A stretch of 64,000 nt of DNA from Oxyruncus cristatus (lineage: Eukaryota; Chordata; Aves; Passeriformes; Cotingidae). Position 1 is the stretch's first letter, and each line of letters begins with the position of its first letter. Both the position numbers and the translations under genes were made by a program. The notes below the pieces were generated by a model. That model was not told the DNA's origin and searched no databases. It was given only the letters and a program-made list of their open reading frames with translations. Of the stretch, positions 12,046 through 25,260 are shown one piece after another. The stretch covers positions 929,831-993,830 of the forward strand of contig VXAY01007404.1 of NCBI GenBank assembly GCA_013399855.1. Direction: 5' to 3'.

Positions 12046-13019
12046 GACAATAACCCTTACCAGTTTTACTGACAATAAATTCTCAATCAGTATTTGTAAC
12101 CCTTGACCATTTTTAACCTCACTTGACCACTACAAATATAATCTGACAAATCACTTTCTTCTTCCATTCCCTTTACAGCCTTGTGTCACAGGTAATGTAT
12201 TTTTTCCTTTGAGCTTTACCACTAATACAGTTCCCTGCTGTACCTTGTGGAAAATTGTTGTCATCTGGGCCACTGGGTCCACGATGAGCTTAATTTCTGT
12301 AGGATGCCAGATAAGTTAAATGGTTTACATAGTGTGAAGAAACAATTAAGCTGCCTAGAAGCTACCTGATGCATAGCAAAATAATAGGCAAGAGGAGGGC
12401 AGAAGCTTCAGAATGAGCTAGATTTGCTGTCCAGGAAAGCAATTTGGAGTGGCTGAAGCAATGATGAAGGGCACACTGATGTAAAATTTCATTGTAGCAA
12501 AACCTTTTCAGCAATGATACTGACATGTTGCTTCCTCAGTGCTGATTTTTTTTCAATATCACAGTACTCTAAAAGCACTTGCATGTATGTAAGTGCATAT
12601 TTCCTCATGCCGATTTACTTCATTTTTTTTCTGTAAATTAAATGCAGATTTCACTCTAGATTAAAAAGTTCAGGGAAATTTCTCAGACTGCAACCTGTGG
12701 GGAATGCAGCTTGAGTGTCTTAGTGTCCTTGAAAACAACTGAGCCACTTTCTGCAGATTCTGTCCCTGATTTAAGAGTAGTGTTTTCTTTTCCCACTAAA
12801 AGCCATGATGCAAAAGCCACAAAGATGAGCTCCGGTTACTTTGACAACTGCTGAGAGAGGTCTTATGAGTAAATTCCACATGCATTTTTATAACTAGTCA
12901 AAGTGGAATCTAGATTTTGAAGAATTGCTACTTCTTAAAAGTTCCAAAATTATTTTAGGAGTTTGAATATATTTTCTCTTCACTGAAACAGCAACACAGT
13001 GTGTAAGTGGTTTACTGAT

Positions 13020-13200
13020 TTCATTATAGCTCATAAATTAATTCTGCTAATTTTTCCATGACAACGAATATTCAGGCTATGGCATGCTTATTTACATGTG
13101 ACCCTTTAGATAAGCATTTTGTTTGTTCTGCTTATTGCTCATGAAAATCATAAGCAAAAGAATGGTGAAATGTCTGCTTAATCCTTTTTGTGACTGAAGT
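13020..13200. promoter_or_regulatory. Enhancer-like AT-rich patch, unproven
   Basis: High-complexity AT-rich sequence with TAAATTAATT, GCTAATT, a forkhead-like TATTTAC and TGCTTAATCC homeodomain-type motifs packed into under 200 bases, and no repeat character. This composition is typical of conserved noncoding elements, but conservation cannot be tested here. Confidence 0.25.
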
Positions 13201-14552
13201 GTAAATCATGGTTTTCAGAGTTTTTATTGATTTCAGTTCTATAATATCTGAGTGTTTCCCAGGCTAATTAGATTAGCATAGTAAGGCTCCTAAAGGAATC
13301 TTCAGCTCTGCTCCTTCAGTCATCTTGTGAAACTAATTGGGGAAGTTTTGTTTGTTTATGTTTGTAGGGAAAATGGTAGCTGTTATTGTGAATGTCATCC
13401 TAATTATGGTAGGAAAAAAATGTCAGAGAGGATATATGGAGATGTGGGCAGACTTTCAATTATTCTAGCCTTCCCTGAAAACTCATTCTACACCAAGATC
13501 TTTCTGCATCTTCTATTCGATTGTCATAAATATATCTCTCCTCTACTGTGATCTGAGGTATCAACAATGAAGACAGGATGATTACTAATAAAGCCTCTGA
13601 AAGAAGAACAAGAGTTAGAAGTATTTTGGAAGATAATTTCTAGTAGAGAACCAGGCTTTGTTTGCTTGTGGTAACTTAAACCTGTGAGAGCAGTCTTGCG
13701 ACAGTAAGGAAACAATGTACAGCTTCCCCTATCCTATATAAAAAATAATAGTAACTGCATTCTAGAACATGGATCATTGTTCAGAGATACTTATCATATG
13801 CAAAAGGTTATTTATCAAATTGTTCAAGAAGAAGCAAAAGTAATGAAACCTTGGTTCACATGTGTTTGTACTCTTACACTCGCAGTGCTTCATTATGAAA
13901 GGTTCATCTGAGGAGAAATATTTCTGAAAGGTATTATGGACCTACACCTATGTGTATTCTTTGTCCAATGCAATCTGTTAGCTGTACACTTGTTAGCAAT
14001 CTGGCTGCTACCAAATGGAAGTTATGAGGCTGAGTTCTACCCATTTTTTTTTCTCATTAGTTGTGCTAATTTCCTTCTCTTATGCATACTTAACAAATAT
14101 TTTACTGACTGTAATGGTCTTTTTGCTGCTCTTTCAAATCTGGTTGAAATCAATGAAAGGGCTTACAAGTAGTTATGGAGAAAACTGGTTGACAGGTAAG
14201 GAAAAAGACAAATGGCAATGGATTAAAACAAGACAAACAGATAGTATAATTGGCTAAGACTTATTTTCACATGAAATCAAGCAAGAAAAAAAAAAAGGTA
14301 TATTCCTACTCAAAGCTAATACTGTCTTATCCTCTTTGCTTGATAACAAAGCAACTACTGCAGCTCTGCATCTCTTTGATGAAAAGGAGCTGGTACTTCC
14401 CGTGGAAGTATATGACACTGCTTTGGAGAGTTCAAGTTAAATTGTGTGTGAAACACCTGCTCTTCATATAAGAATTTTGCCTGAAACATACTGACAATTT
14501 GATAGAGATATTGGCAGCTAAAATCACTGATATATAGGACATAACTTTTTAC

Positions 14553-14567
14553 AAAAAAAAAAAAAAA
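14553..14567. repeat. Poly(A) homopolymer, 15 bases
   Basis: Uninterrupted run of 15 A; no retroposed copy recognised upstream. Confidence 0.9.
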
Positions 14568-14644
14568 TTAAAGCTCTATGAAGACTGTTCAAATGCAGAT
14601 GAATAGCAAGCTTGCCTGCTATTTCTTTAAAATCAGTCAGTAAA

Positions 14645-14770
14645 AGGTGCTTATACCTATATAGCACATTTGAAGGTATCTGAGAAGATGGGTGTTGTTA
14701 TTTGATTTCACGGTTTAGAGAACTAAGACACTGAGAAATGAAATGGCTTAGGTGGTGGTCATCTGAAGAG
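14645..14770 (+). repeat. Ancient MIR/L2-like repeat fragment
   Basis: The order of phrases, a 'tatagcacatttgaa' part, then 'tttcacggtttagagaact', then 'aagacactgagaaatgaaatggctta', follows the pattern of the conserved 3' region shared by ancient amniote SINE/LINE families such as MIR and L2. Divergence is high, so the family is uncertain. Confidence 0.4.
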
Positions 14771-17700
14771 GCACTATGGAAGAGCCTGTATGTACTCCTG
14801 GAAGTTGTACTGCCTGTTCAGCAACACAGCATGACTGAATTCTGTAATATCATCTGATCATTTAGATTACTCTATGAAAACAAAGTGTGCACATTACCCT
14901 ACTGTCTCTTGATGAACTAAGCAAGAAGGCCAAAGATAACATCTTCCCCACAAGGAAGATCAGAAGCAGCATCTGCTGGAGTTTTGACCATGTCATAACA
15001 ATAGGGAAAAAGTATCCAAAATCATGTGCTCCTGCCACACAACTGACCTTCGCAGAGCCCCATGGAGACACCTCTATCAGATCAGGGAATAATGTGATAA
15101 GACAAATAGTAGACAGTGATAAAGGAGAGAAGCAACAAGCCTATCCCTTGGGATGAAGCTGAAAGAAACAGACATACTTAGTGTGTAAGTATGCCCTTGC
15201 CCTGGTAAGTCACTCTGCCATGTTTCCATTGCCCTTACCTGCTGCTGTTGTGAAGGAAATTAATTTCATCTATGTTTTCCCAGTTATGTATTTAGATCTT
15301 TTGAGGAATTACTTTTTCAGATAACGTCTATAGAGCTACAGGATTGACTCTAGAGACTGAGATTGACTCTGGAGATGTGTGATATGTGAGAAGCTGGGAT
15401 CCTGTGGCTCATGCAACCACTGAGAAGAGTGAACAGGGAGCAGGCATCTGAAGGGCCAAAAAAGATTGAGAATAATTTTTTATGACTACAAATTCATCGT
15501 CTCAACCATATGTAAACCCACAAGAAAATGTTAATTTCAGGATTATAACTGACAGTGGGAGAGTTGTTTATGAATATATAGGTATGCTTCCACGTGGGTC
15601 TGTGCCAGTTTTTGCTGGTTCAGGGATACATCTGGAACCATTATAATTCAATATGGCTTCTGCTATCTGAAGTGTTTGGCACAAATACCTTCAGTTGTTC
15701 CATATCTCTTGATAGCACCTCAGATCTATAAGAAACTTGGACAAAAGAAAGCCCTCTGAGAGGAATTTTTCATTGTCATTAGTACTAGAAGAGAGGGGCT
15801 GTGGGTTTGGGAATTTTTCATTTGGGTTTTTTTTTAGTTTATTTATTGTGTAGGAATAGGACCAATTACAAACCTTACTTATTCCTCTAAATCTTCTTTC
15901 ACTTCAAAATATATGAGGCTTTTTTCTGACAAATCAGACCCCTTATAGCCGTTAACCATAGGATGTTATTTTGAAATAGTCTGGGTTTTTTAATGAGGAG
16001 ACAGTAGTGAGGCACTTTCTTAGTTATCTGTTTCATACATATTTTTAATAAAATTTTGATATGATAAATTATGATTATTAAATCCTTCAGGTACTGACCA
16101 ACTTTGAAGATTTCTCACTAGATCTCTGTTTGGAAGTCTTTACTATAGATGGAGTTCTCTGAATCAAAAAAGTCGACCGCAAAAACTACAGAAAAAAATC
16201 TCATTAGACAAAAAAGTGTTATAATATGAAGCGTCTCAACAGCCTAGAGGCAAAGGTGAGTCCTTTATCTCTCCTGAAATGCTGAGACCAATCAGACAAA
16301 TGATTATATGGTAATATATATCAACAAGCAAGGAGAAATCAGAAGAACTGAGATAATTAAAGAATGTAAAGGTTTCTGGGCAGGGCTAAAGAAAATTCTA
16401 CAACCTGTCTCACACTTGCAAAAAGGCAAGACATGTAGAATACAATTACACAGGTAGTCATGGTGGTGTGTTATGACAATATACTACCTATAAAGTAAGG
16501 TGAGACTCAGAAGTACCTGATGGCTTTAGCAGTCTTACAGAGTATCTAAATCATTACCCCCGGAAGGTTTTTATTTTCACAGAGCAAGGCAAGTTGCTTA
16601 GAGGTGTCTGAGGATGATAGAAAAACTTGCAGTAAGTGGAAAGGAAAGGATGTAATTACACATTCATCCACTGTATAATTTCAGTGTGTGTCAGCATCTT
16701 CGATGTTATGTGCAGTTCTGGTTCCTTCATCTCAAAATGAATATAGCAGAATAGGAAAAAGCTCAGAGACAGCAACAAGAAAAATAAAAGGTATGGAACA
16801 ATTTCTGAACAAGCAAAGATTGAATATCTCAGGTAGGCAAAGAAATGACTGAGGGGTTGTATGATGGAGCTATATAAATATTGTGACTTGCATTGAGTCA
16901 GAAAAGAGGGAATCATTTTTCTTTGTGTCTCAGAAAAAGAATTTAAGGCCATAATTAAACTAACAAGTGCTATTTTTGAAACGAAGAAAAATATTCACAC
17001 AGTATGTAGGTAGAAGTTTCACAAGTAGCCACCGGACACTGTAGATGTGGAAAAATTTCAGAAACCAAGAAAACTTGATCCTTTGGATCAGGAAAGCCAA
17101 GAGCTACAGACTGCTGGGTAACTAAACAAGAAAATTATTTTTCTTGGTATGCTTGTCTTTCCCTTTTGTTCTTCTGTGGGCAACTGGTGCTGGTGAAAGT
17201 TGGAAACGGCGCTCTGCATTTTGCTCACTGGCTCCATGCAGCTACTCTTACACCCTTGATTAGTTTTCACCCTTGGATTTAAGTGATGAGACCTTTCTCT
17301 TACCCTGCATCAGACTGGGTGAAGATGCAGTCATAAATGACTTACCTTAGATCTAGTTTTCCCAGCCAAGGTAAGTCCAATAATGTTGGAAAATGCAGTT
17401 GTGTTTACTCATTTCTGACATGACAATAAAATAATAATGCATCCTCCATAAAGTTCAATGAAATGTCAACAGCAGTAAGATCATTTTAAAGTTATATGGA
17501 GCCAATTTTTTTCAGTCCCTGGTCAGCATGATGCAGCAGAACATGGCATGCAAAAAAAGGCTATTTTCTATTATTACTTCACACACCACTAAAAACATAT
17601 TTATCAAAGGTTTTGTTTCCTAACCTCATGTTTTCTCTGCCAAGGATAAAGCATGCAGATGAAAAATATGTCATGGAAATTACAAATGGGTGTATAGGCT

Positions 17701-18086
17701 ATGGGGAAATGATGTATGTAATGAATTAAATCTGCAGATTAGATAGAGAATACTAATGAGTTTAAACAATATCAGATCAGGGTATTCAGATTCACCAGAA
17801 TCACTGAGCCAGAGCAGGCAAGTTTGTGTTCTCTCATTCTTTCTCTCTCCCTTTCTTCTTCCTCTGCAGCCTGAACAGATTAATTGCTGGTTCAGTGCAA
17901 GGTTAATAATCACTACCAACTGCCAGATTCACTTAAGAGTTTACGGAAGAGATATTAACAACACACTGATATTGCAAAGCTCTGGACTTCTGAGAAGTCG
18001 CCTCTGCCAGGAAAAGAGGGAACTGAGACTCAGAGGGTATTTCATGCAGACAGACCCAAATCTACCACAGCAATTTAGTTAGTTTA

Positions 18087-18112
18087 CAAAAACAAACAAA
18101 CAAACAAAAAAA
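18087..18112. repeat. (CAAA)n microsatellite
   Basis: About five consecutive CAAA-type units with flanking A runs. Confidence 0.85.
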
Positions 18113-18199
18113 TTATGCCCCTTCATTGTCCTAATATAACTGAGTGCAGAAACTTAGAGAGAAAGACTGGAAGGGTACATACAGATTTCATTTTTTATT

Positions 18200-18259
18200 C
18201 TGAAATATTTTTAGTGAGGTTATTAATAACCTGAAATATTTTAGTGAAGGTATTAAGAG
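18200..18259. repeat. 30-bp tandem duplication
   Basis: Two adjacent 30-base units (18200-18229 and 18230-18259) sharing CTGAAATATT-TTAGTGA-GGTATTAA with a few differences. Confidence 0.8.
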
Positions 18260-20425
18260 TGGTTGATTTTGTGGAGGTACCTGAATTAGGAAAAATCGTA
18301 GAAATCAGGTCACAGAAGTAAAATGTGTGTGCATGGGTTCAAATGAGGGGCAGAGGGATAAGGGATATTATGGACTGTTGGACTGCCAGAGAGAAAACAT
18401 CCAAAAGCATAGAACAGCAATAAATCTGACATAAGCTGCCCTTTTTTTTAATAGCTATAAAAAGATTTCTTATTCTTGTTTAGGAAGTAAAATAATTTGA
18501 AATAATTAATTTAGAATCTGACAATTCCAAGGATAACATCCTGCAGTGATTAAGACAGACCTGTGCTTCTTCCAGACATATAATCAGGGAACCTGAAATG
18601 AATCATTGAAGGGAAAACAAACAAACACATAAACCTTATTGTCTTCTTACTGATGCATTCCTGTTTCAGTAACAACTGCTGAGGTGATGAAGGTTAGTAC
18701 ATCTTTGAATACCAGCACCGTGCTTGACTGACTGGAGTTCATCCTAGAACAAAGAAGGCAGTAGGCTACATTATTGTCTCATGTAACCACTTCCTTGACT
18801 TTCCATGAGGTGGTGGCTGCTGCACTGGGTCAGTTGGGCAGTCATGTTAGTTCCTGCTGTGTCATCACTCAGTGTTGCCTGTCTCAGGCATTAGTGGTCA
18901 TGGCTCCTGATCCACTTCAGAGTTGGTCGCTGCTCATCTGCCCCATCTTCAGGAGGTTCCCCCATTTCTAAGAGCCTGCCTCCACTCAGGAACTTCATGT
19001 TCATTTTTCTGAAACCAGTTTTGCTTTTGGGGAACCCTGAGCACCAGCTCTTCTTTCCAGGCCCCTGAAAATGCCTCTCTTCCCAGTTCAATCTTCTACA
19101 TGAAGAAGTGTGACATGTGATGAGCCTTCAAATTGGTGATTCTGTCTTGTGCCTCTGTACTTTTTGGAGGACTTAGGATGTGCCACCTGAGTCTTCTCTC
19201 TAAAAATTTCTTTTTAATCTGACTGTTATTAAAATTTACCACCAGCCTATCCTGGTCACAGCCAGGAAGTAGCAGGCTTTTCTCAGGGAATTCAAAAGTT
19301 CAGTTTTGTACTTTGACCATCAGCACTCATACATTCAATTATTAGCCACCTGTTAGAATTCACATTTTTTTTTTTTATTTTCTTTTTTGCCTATGAAACC
19401 TTTATGGGAAAATCTTCAGGACTTAAGCTCTACTCATATGAGGGAGGCCAAAAATACTCATTATGTCCCACAGTACCGCTCCATGCATTTGCACCTTCAC
19501 TGAAGACAGACCTTGTGTGGAAAAGGCTTGCAAAGCCTTCCCTTATACTTTTATATATTCACATCATATCCAGATATCTTAAATCCCACCTAAACCCATG
19601 CACTTAGAGTTTCTTTAAGGTGAGAATGCTTTAGCAGTCTAAAAGCAGCCAGGGTTAGGAAGATATAAGCTCATAAAGCCCTTACTCTCACTCCAGCATA
19701 AGAGGGAACTGTGCTGCAGAAAAGTCATCTCTTTTACATGACCTTAAAGGTACTCCTCAACAATTCCTCAAGAGGCTTTATACATTCTCAATTCTCCCAT
19801 ACTTAGGACTATACCTAAAAGCAGCATTTAAGCCTGAATCAGGCTTCAACTTTAATTTTAGCAAAATGCACCTTCTTGAAACATCTTTGACTATCTCCCT
19901 CCCAGAGTGACAAAGACAGGTCTTTGTTCTTCTGCCTTATCACTGAGGATTTCACTGAATGAGAGCCATCATTGAATGACCAACGAGTCACTGTCTCAGT
20001 CAGCATCACTGAGACTTTTTGTGCTTCAATTCCTCCTAACATTAAATGCAATGATGTGGAAAATAACTACAATAAATAAATAAAAAGAAAAGCAAAGTTT
20101 TTCTTAAGTTGCTTTCATAAGTTTCTTTTAAAGCATGGTCCTGCTAGAGAACTAGTTCTTAACTTTTGGCCTTTTAATCTTACACACCTCAGGCCTTTAT
20201 GTTTTAGAAAGGGAATTCTTTTTCCCTAGCAATTTAATATACAGTAGAGGTGGAGATCAAGTCATGCAATGCCCAGCTTCATAACCATTTGATGAAATCT
20301 GATTCCAGAGAAAGTATTGATTTTGTTTAGTTGCTATATTGGTATATGAATCTGAGAAAACAAAACAAAAACTCTAGAATTTTGCAAATTGATCTTGTTT
20401 GACTTTCTCTCCAGATTACTATGGA

Positions 20426-20549
20426 ATATATATATGCACACACACATATATATATATAATTATATGTATACATAAAATTATATGTATACCTGTAACTTTT
20501 TATATATTTAAAACTTTAAATATGCAAAATTATATATATATATATATCA
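20426..20549. repeat. AT/CA compound microsatellite with 18-bp sub-repeat
   Basis: Alternating TA runs, a short CACACACA run near 20438-20445, then two near-identical 18-base units around 20455-20489 (core AATTATATGTATAC), then a further TA run at 20530-20547. Confidence 0.9.
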
Positions 20550-23500
20550 CTTTATGTATTTATTATTCAGTGACATATTTTTATCATAAACCTTCATAGG
20601 TCACTATCCACAAGCAGTTGAAGTACTTTCTAATACTCAGGGGTTCTTTGTGAGTTTCTAGAAGAATTTGCTTCCCTAGATACCATAGGTCTGAAACCTA
20701 TAGCTCAAGGGAGTTCAGGATTTAGGAATATAAAACCATCAGAGTTGCTCCCATATGTACCATATTTCATTTTTTCTGTGGGAAACACAGTCACCCTTGA
20801 TTCCCCTACTACAAAACAGAAGAAAGCAGATCTATCTTTGACATGTCACATGGGAAAAGACTGTTTTTCTGGAAGAACCTGCCTTTCTGACTGCTGTGTG
20901 ACACATTGCTGCATTTCTGTTCCTCTTTTAGTATGGTAGGGAGCATTCTGGAATTGTGCAGATACTTTTTTGAGGCTAAAAGTCCACTATATCTACATAA
21001 ATGAGCAGTATGCAGCTGTGGGTTTGGACAAATAATACAAGCTTGCTTTTTTTAATATCTGCAAGGATATAAGCAGAAAAGGCTGTTCAGAGTTAAACAG
21101 AAGCTCGGTGTAAAAGAGGGAATTATGTCATAAAGAGTTAAATATCTAATTTAGGACTGGAATTGCCCTGGATCACTACGTGGTCCATTGACACCAATAA
21201 ACACCTTCAACCCCCTGAAGATTTGAATCACCTTCTGAACAATGTGATTTATCTTTTCTTTGATCATATAGCATACTTATTGTGGCTATGTCTCTTACAT
21301 AGCATCTCAGAGAGATGCACACAATTAAATAATATTAACAACAAAAAAACAAAGTTCAAGTTCCCTTTCAGTAGGAACTTTGCATACCTAGACAGCTCTG
21401 AGGTCTTTGAGACATTGTACCCCTGCAGTTTTAATTTGGGAAATCCTTCCTCAAGTTTTTTCATGTGCCAAGAAACACTTTCTTTATGATATTTTGCATT
21501 TCTTTAAAAATAAATTTAAACTAAGAGCTGAATCTTCAATTTCTTGATCGCATGTGAATTCTAATATGTAAATTTAGGATTCATAGTTCATGTATGCAAG
21601 GGATGTGTTTACGATATAACCTGAAAGAAATTAATTTGGGTTGCTGGAGTGCTTGTCAATGGGACACCACTGTCCTGTTCAATATACTTTCTAGCAAAGT
21701 AATGTACATTTTTGGCCTTTCCTCAGCAAACTATGAAAGTGAAAAACATTAAAAAAGTATTTTCAATATGTATTAAATACAGAAATCAAGAAGAAATACC
21801 TGTTACGCACTATGCTTGTGTGTCTTGAATAGCACCTCATTTTGTCATATCTCAACCCTTGCTATTACTTAAAAAATTTTGACTGTTTCTGCAAATTGTT
21901 ACTGGCAGAAATGCAGAGTTCCAAAACAGAACCTTAACTTTTCCATCTTTACCTTCTGTGTCCACACATTTTTAAAAGTCAGAAGGGAATTAAACACTAG
22001 TTTCTTGTGTTTCTTTTCCATTTCATATCTTTTTCACCCAATGCTAGTGTTTAATATCTTACTTTTTCTCCAGGGTGAGTAAATGGTCTATGATACATTG
22101 GCTTTCAAAGGCTTATTATAACCAGATCATGTGGAGTTCTATAAATAAAAGGGTACAAAGTTCTAAAATCATAAACAGATAATCACAACAAAAATGTGAC
22201 ATCATAAGTGGGTTTTGGAATGCTTTCTCTGTAATTCATAGACAAAATTTTTTGTTTTATGAACAGATTATCAGTAAATTTGAAAACACATATTTCAGTA
22301 TAGATCTCTGTCTTAATATGTAACATTATATAATAAGTGTAAAACTAACAGAGAGATTTTGTGCTGGAACCAATCCCTTTTTTGTTGCTTATGTTACTTT
22401 ATCTTCTTATTCCTGAGTTCTTAGTCTAGTGAGTAGTGACACTTTGAAGAGAATTGTTAGAAAAATTCATGAGAGCTTGCATTAACATACAGAATTTGAA
22501 TATAAACCTAGATATAATTTGGGCCCTGATCCTCCAAGCATCTATCCACAAGATGAACTAAGAAGTGTACATAAGACTGACTTAGATGGCTGTTGACTTT
22601 ATTGTAATCTGTTTGATTTTCCAAGCTATTTTCAACTTTTAGCCCCCAACACTGAAAGATGGGAATAGAATAGAGAAATGCGTCATCAAACCTAAAAAGG
22701 GCACACCTCATTGTCTTGTGTATATATATGAATAAAGATCAGCAGAGATTTATCCTAAAGAAATCTGAGCACCACAGACTGTCACAGAAGAATAATGAAA
22801 AAGCTCTTTTCAAATCAGATGGTGGTCTGGGTTTAGTAAACATCTCTTTGGTCTAATCACTGCCATTGATCATTCATATGATTGAGTAATCGGTAATGAG
22901 TGAAGAGTGCTTTATTAGGCTCTGATCAAGTAAAGACAAAAAAAACAAAGAAACCCAAGTAAAGAGGAAAAAAACCAAAGAAACTAACCTCAGCTGATCA
23001 GGAAAAATACTTATTTCCCAATGATTGCAGTGAAAATCGTGAAAACAATTTAATGAGTTATATTCTCAAGGGGAACCTGAGCTGCTGCTCTTGCTTTGAA
23101 GTACTTCCTATTATCAAGTTTCAAAATATTGTAATGGATATATGTTACAAAATGAGAAAACTCAGACTTTAAAATCCTGGTGTTTCTACACTGGACCTGT
23201 TTGGGGATGCCCTATTTCTACAGCTCTATCACTGTTTGACTAAAACTGAAGGGGTTTGGTAGAATAGAGACTTTTGAATGCACTTCTTACATCCTAATTC
23301 ACTATGAGATTACTGTTAAAATATTAGTTTTCTCATACTGCTTAGCTTTACTTAGAAATGTTACATGCCTCACTCATATTCAATCCATATATTTTGAATA
23401 TGGTCTGTAAAGTTAGAAAAAAATATGACATTTCATGTTAGCAACACTTTGGATTCTATCTAAAATGAACATAAAAAGATTTTACACTCTCTCTCTATTA

Positions 23501-24002
23501 ATCATTCAGCATTTGTCAAGGAGGAAGCCTGGTCTGCTGCCTTTGAGAGTAATTCCCAATTGAATTACCTTTCTTTACATGGAATTACCAGTGTGATCCC
23601 TTGGAGACAAATGGGACTGGCAGACTGTAGGTGGTGAGCAGTAGGAAAGGGACCCTGCTGCTACTACACATCTACAGAGAGTTAAGAGCACACCACATGG
23701 AGTTATGATTGATGCGGGTACAGTCTTGGTAAACATGCTCCATAGGTAGACAGCGCCCAAGTGTGCTTAAGAATCACAGACCCTGCTAGGTAGCACATGG
23801 TCTCTTGAACAAGAAAGAAAAATCAATATTGGAAGGAACTTTGTACTGTAAATTGCAGGTTCTCATTAACCTTTTCTCTCCCATCATGACAGAAAAAGGA
23901 CTAATTTACCAATGAAATGTCAATTCAGTCTAGAATGAATCCGTTGCTGAAACCTAATTTGAGAACTCTGGGTCTCACTTTATCAAAACACCTTTATTTA
24001 AA

Positions 24003-25260
24003 TACATAGAATCATAGAATAGTTTGAGTTTGAAGGGACCTTATAGATCATCTAATTCCAATCCCCCTACAATGGGCCAGGACACCTTCCACTAGACCAG
24101 GTTGTTCAGAGCCCCTTCCAGCCTGGCCTTGAACACTTACAGGGATAGGGCATCAACAACTTCTCTGGGAAACCTGTTCCAGTGTCTCATCACCCCCACA
24201 ATAAAGAACTTCTTTTTTATATCTAATCTAAACCTACTCCCTTGCAGTTTAAAGCCATTATAGCTAATCCTATCCATTCTTTTACTGAAAGTTCCTCTGC
24301 AGCTTTCTTATAGGTCCTCTACAGGTACTGAAAGACGGATATAGGGTCTCCCTGGAGCCTTCTCTTCTTCAGACTGGACAACCCCAGCTCTCTCAGTCTG
24401 TCATCATAGGAGAGATGCTCCAGCCCTCTGATCATCTTCCTGGACCTCCTCTGAACTCCCTCCCACAGGTCCATGTGTTTCTCACGTTGAAGGCCTCAGA
24501 GCTGGACGTAGAACTCCAACTGGGCTCTCACATGAGTGGAGTCAAGGGGCAGAATCAGCAGCCTCAACCTGCTGGCTACTCTTCTTTTGATGCAGTCCAG
24601 ACTGCAGCTGGCTTTCTAGGCTGTGTGTATTCTTGTTGAACTTTGTGAGGTTCGCAAAGTACTGCTTCTCAAGCCTGTCAAGGCCCCTTTGGATGGAATT
24701 CCTTCCTTCCAATGTATTGACAGCACCACACAGTACTGATGTATCAATACACCACATGTATTGACAACAGCTCAGTGTTGTCAGCAAATTTTCTGAGGGT
24801 GCACTCAATCCCGTCATCAATGTCAGTGACAATGATGTTAAAAAGTGCCTGTTCCAATACTAAATCTGGAGAAGTACCATTGGTCTCCACTTGAACATTG
24901 AGCCTTTGATGACAACTCATGAGTGTGACCATCCAGCCAATTCCTTATCCATCCAGCGGTCCATCTGTCAAATCCATGTGTTTCCGGTTCAGAGTCAAGG
25001 ATGTCATGTGTTTTCATAGAGGCATTTAAGTTGGGTCTGTGATGAAGCTGGCTTACAGATTGGAGTGTCAGGGCTCTGGGCATCTCTTGCTGCTACTGGC
25101 ATCAAAGTGGTAGGATTGGGATGGATTGAGTTCCCCTTCCCCAGCAATTTTAAAACTCTCTTCATCAGCTTGGCAAGCCCAGGCAGACAAACCCCATCAG
25201 CCCCTAGCAGAGAAAGTTTCTCAAAGTGAGTCCCATGGTCTAAGCAGTCAAATCCCTGGC
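24003..25260 (-). mobile_element. CR1 LINE, minus strand, complete 3' end, internal deletion
   Basis: Read on the minus strand, this copy ends at about 24003 with the canonical CR1 3' end: the lead-in GGTCCCTTCAAACTCAAAC, then a tail ATTCTATGATTCTATG. Moving upstream, the ORF2 C-terminal and 3' untranslated region is well preserved. The reverse transcriptase end shows WIRNWLDGHTHELSS and CTLRKFADNTELL, so the catalytic FADD reads FADN with its second aspartate lost. Near 25015 the sequence jumps to what looks like the 5' part of CR1, around AAATGCCTCTATGAAAACAC and the GAAGAGAGTTTTAAA phrase, so most of the endonuclease and reverse transcriptase is missing. The 5' boundary near 25260 is uncertain. 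Confidence 0.94.

Larger units (their letters stand above)
17870..18424 (+). other. Candidate 3'-terminal exon (unproven)
   Basis: A long polypyrimidine tract (about 17831-17866) ends in CTGCAG at 17869, a strong splice-acceptor shape. The reading frame after it stays open for about 70 codons to a stop ending at 18082, with LRVYGRDINNTLILQSSGLL in the middle. An AATAAA polyadenylation hexamer lies at 18419-18424. No family is recognised, and each part could occur by chance in AT-rich DNA. A noncoding RNA exon is as likely as a coding one. Confidence 0.2.
8957..24002. other. Long unique AT-rich noncoding stretch
   Basis: No recognisable gene in about 15 kb. It holds a C8 run at 9183-9190, a possible old repeat near 10990-11100, a G-rich quadruplex candidate at 11995-12029 with a palindrome, a homeodomain-motif-rich patch near 13020-13200, an ancient SINE-like tail at 14645-14770, and an A15 tract at 14553-14567. 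A possible terminal exon lies at 17870-18424, two small tandem repeats at 18087-18112 and 18200-18259, a GC-richer unassigned patch at about 18700-19150, and an AT/CA microsatellite at 20426-20549. Open frames are up to 108 codons without known domains. Confidence 0.6.

Noticed and set aside
14887..15156. 89-codon frame with protein-like composition
   Set aside because: No recognisable family and no splice or promoter context; left unassigned within the unique stretch.
17756..17869. N-terminal part of the 108-codon frame as coding
   Set aside because: It translates a polypyrimidine tract (phenylalanine/leucine/serine run), so it is better read as intron 3' end.
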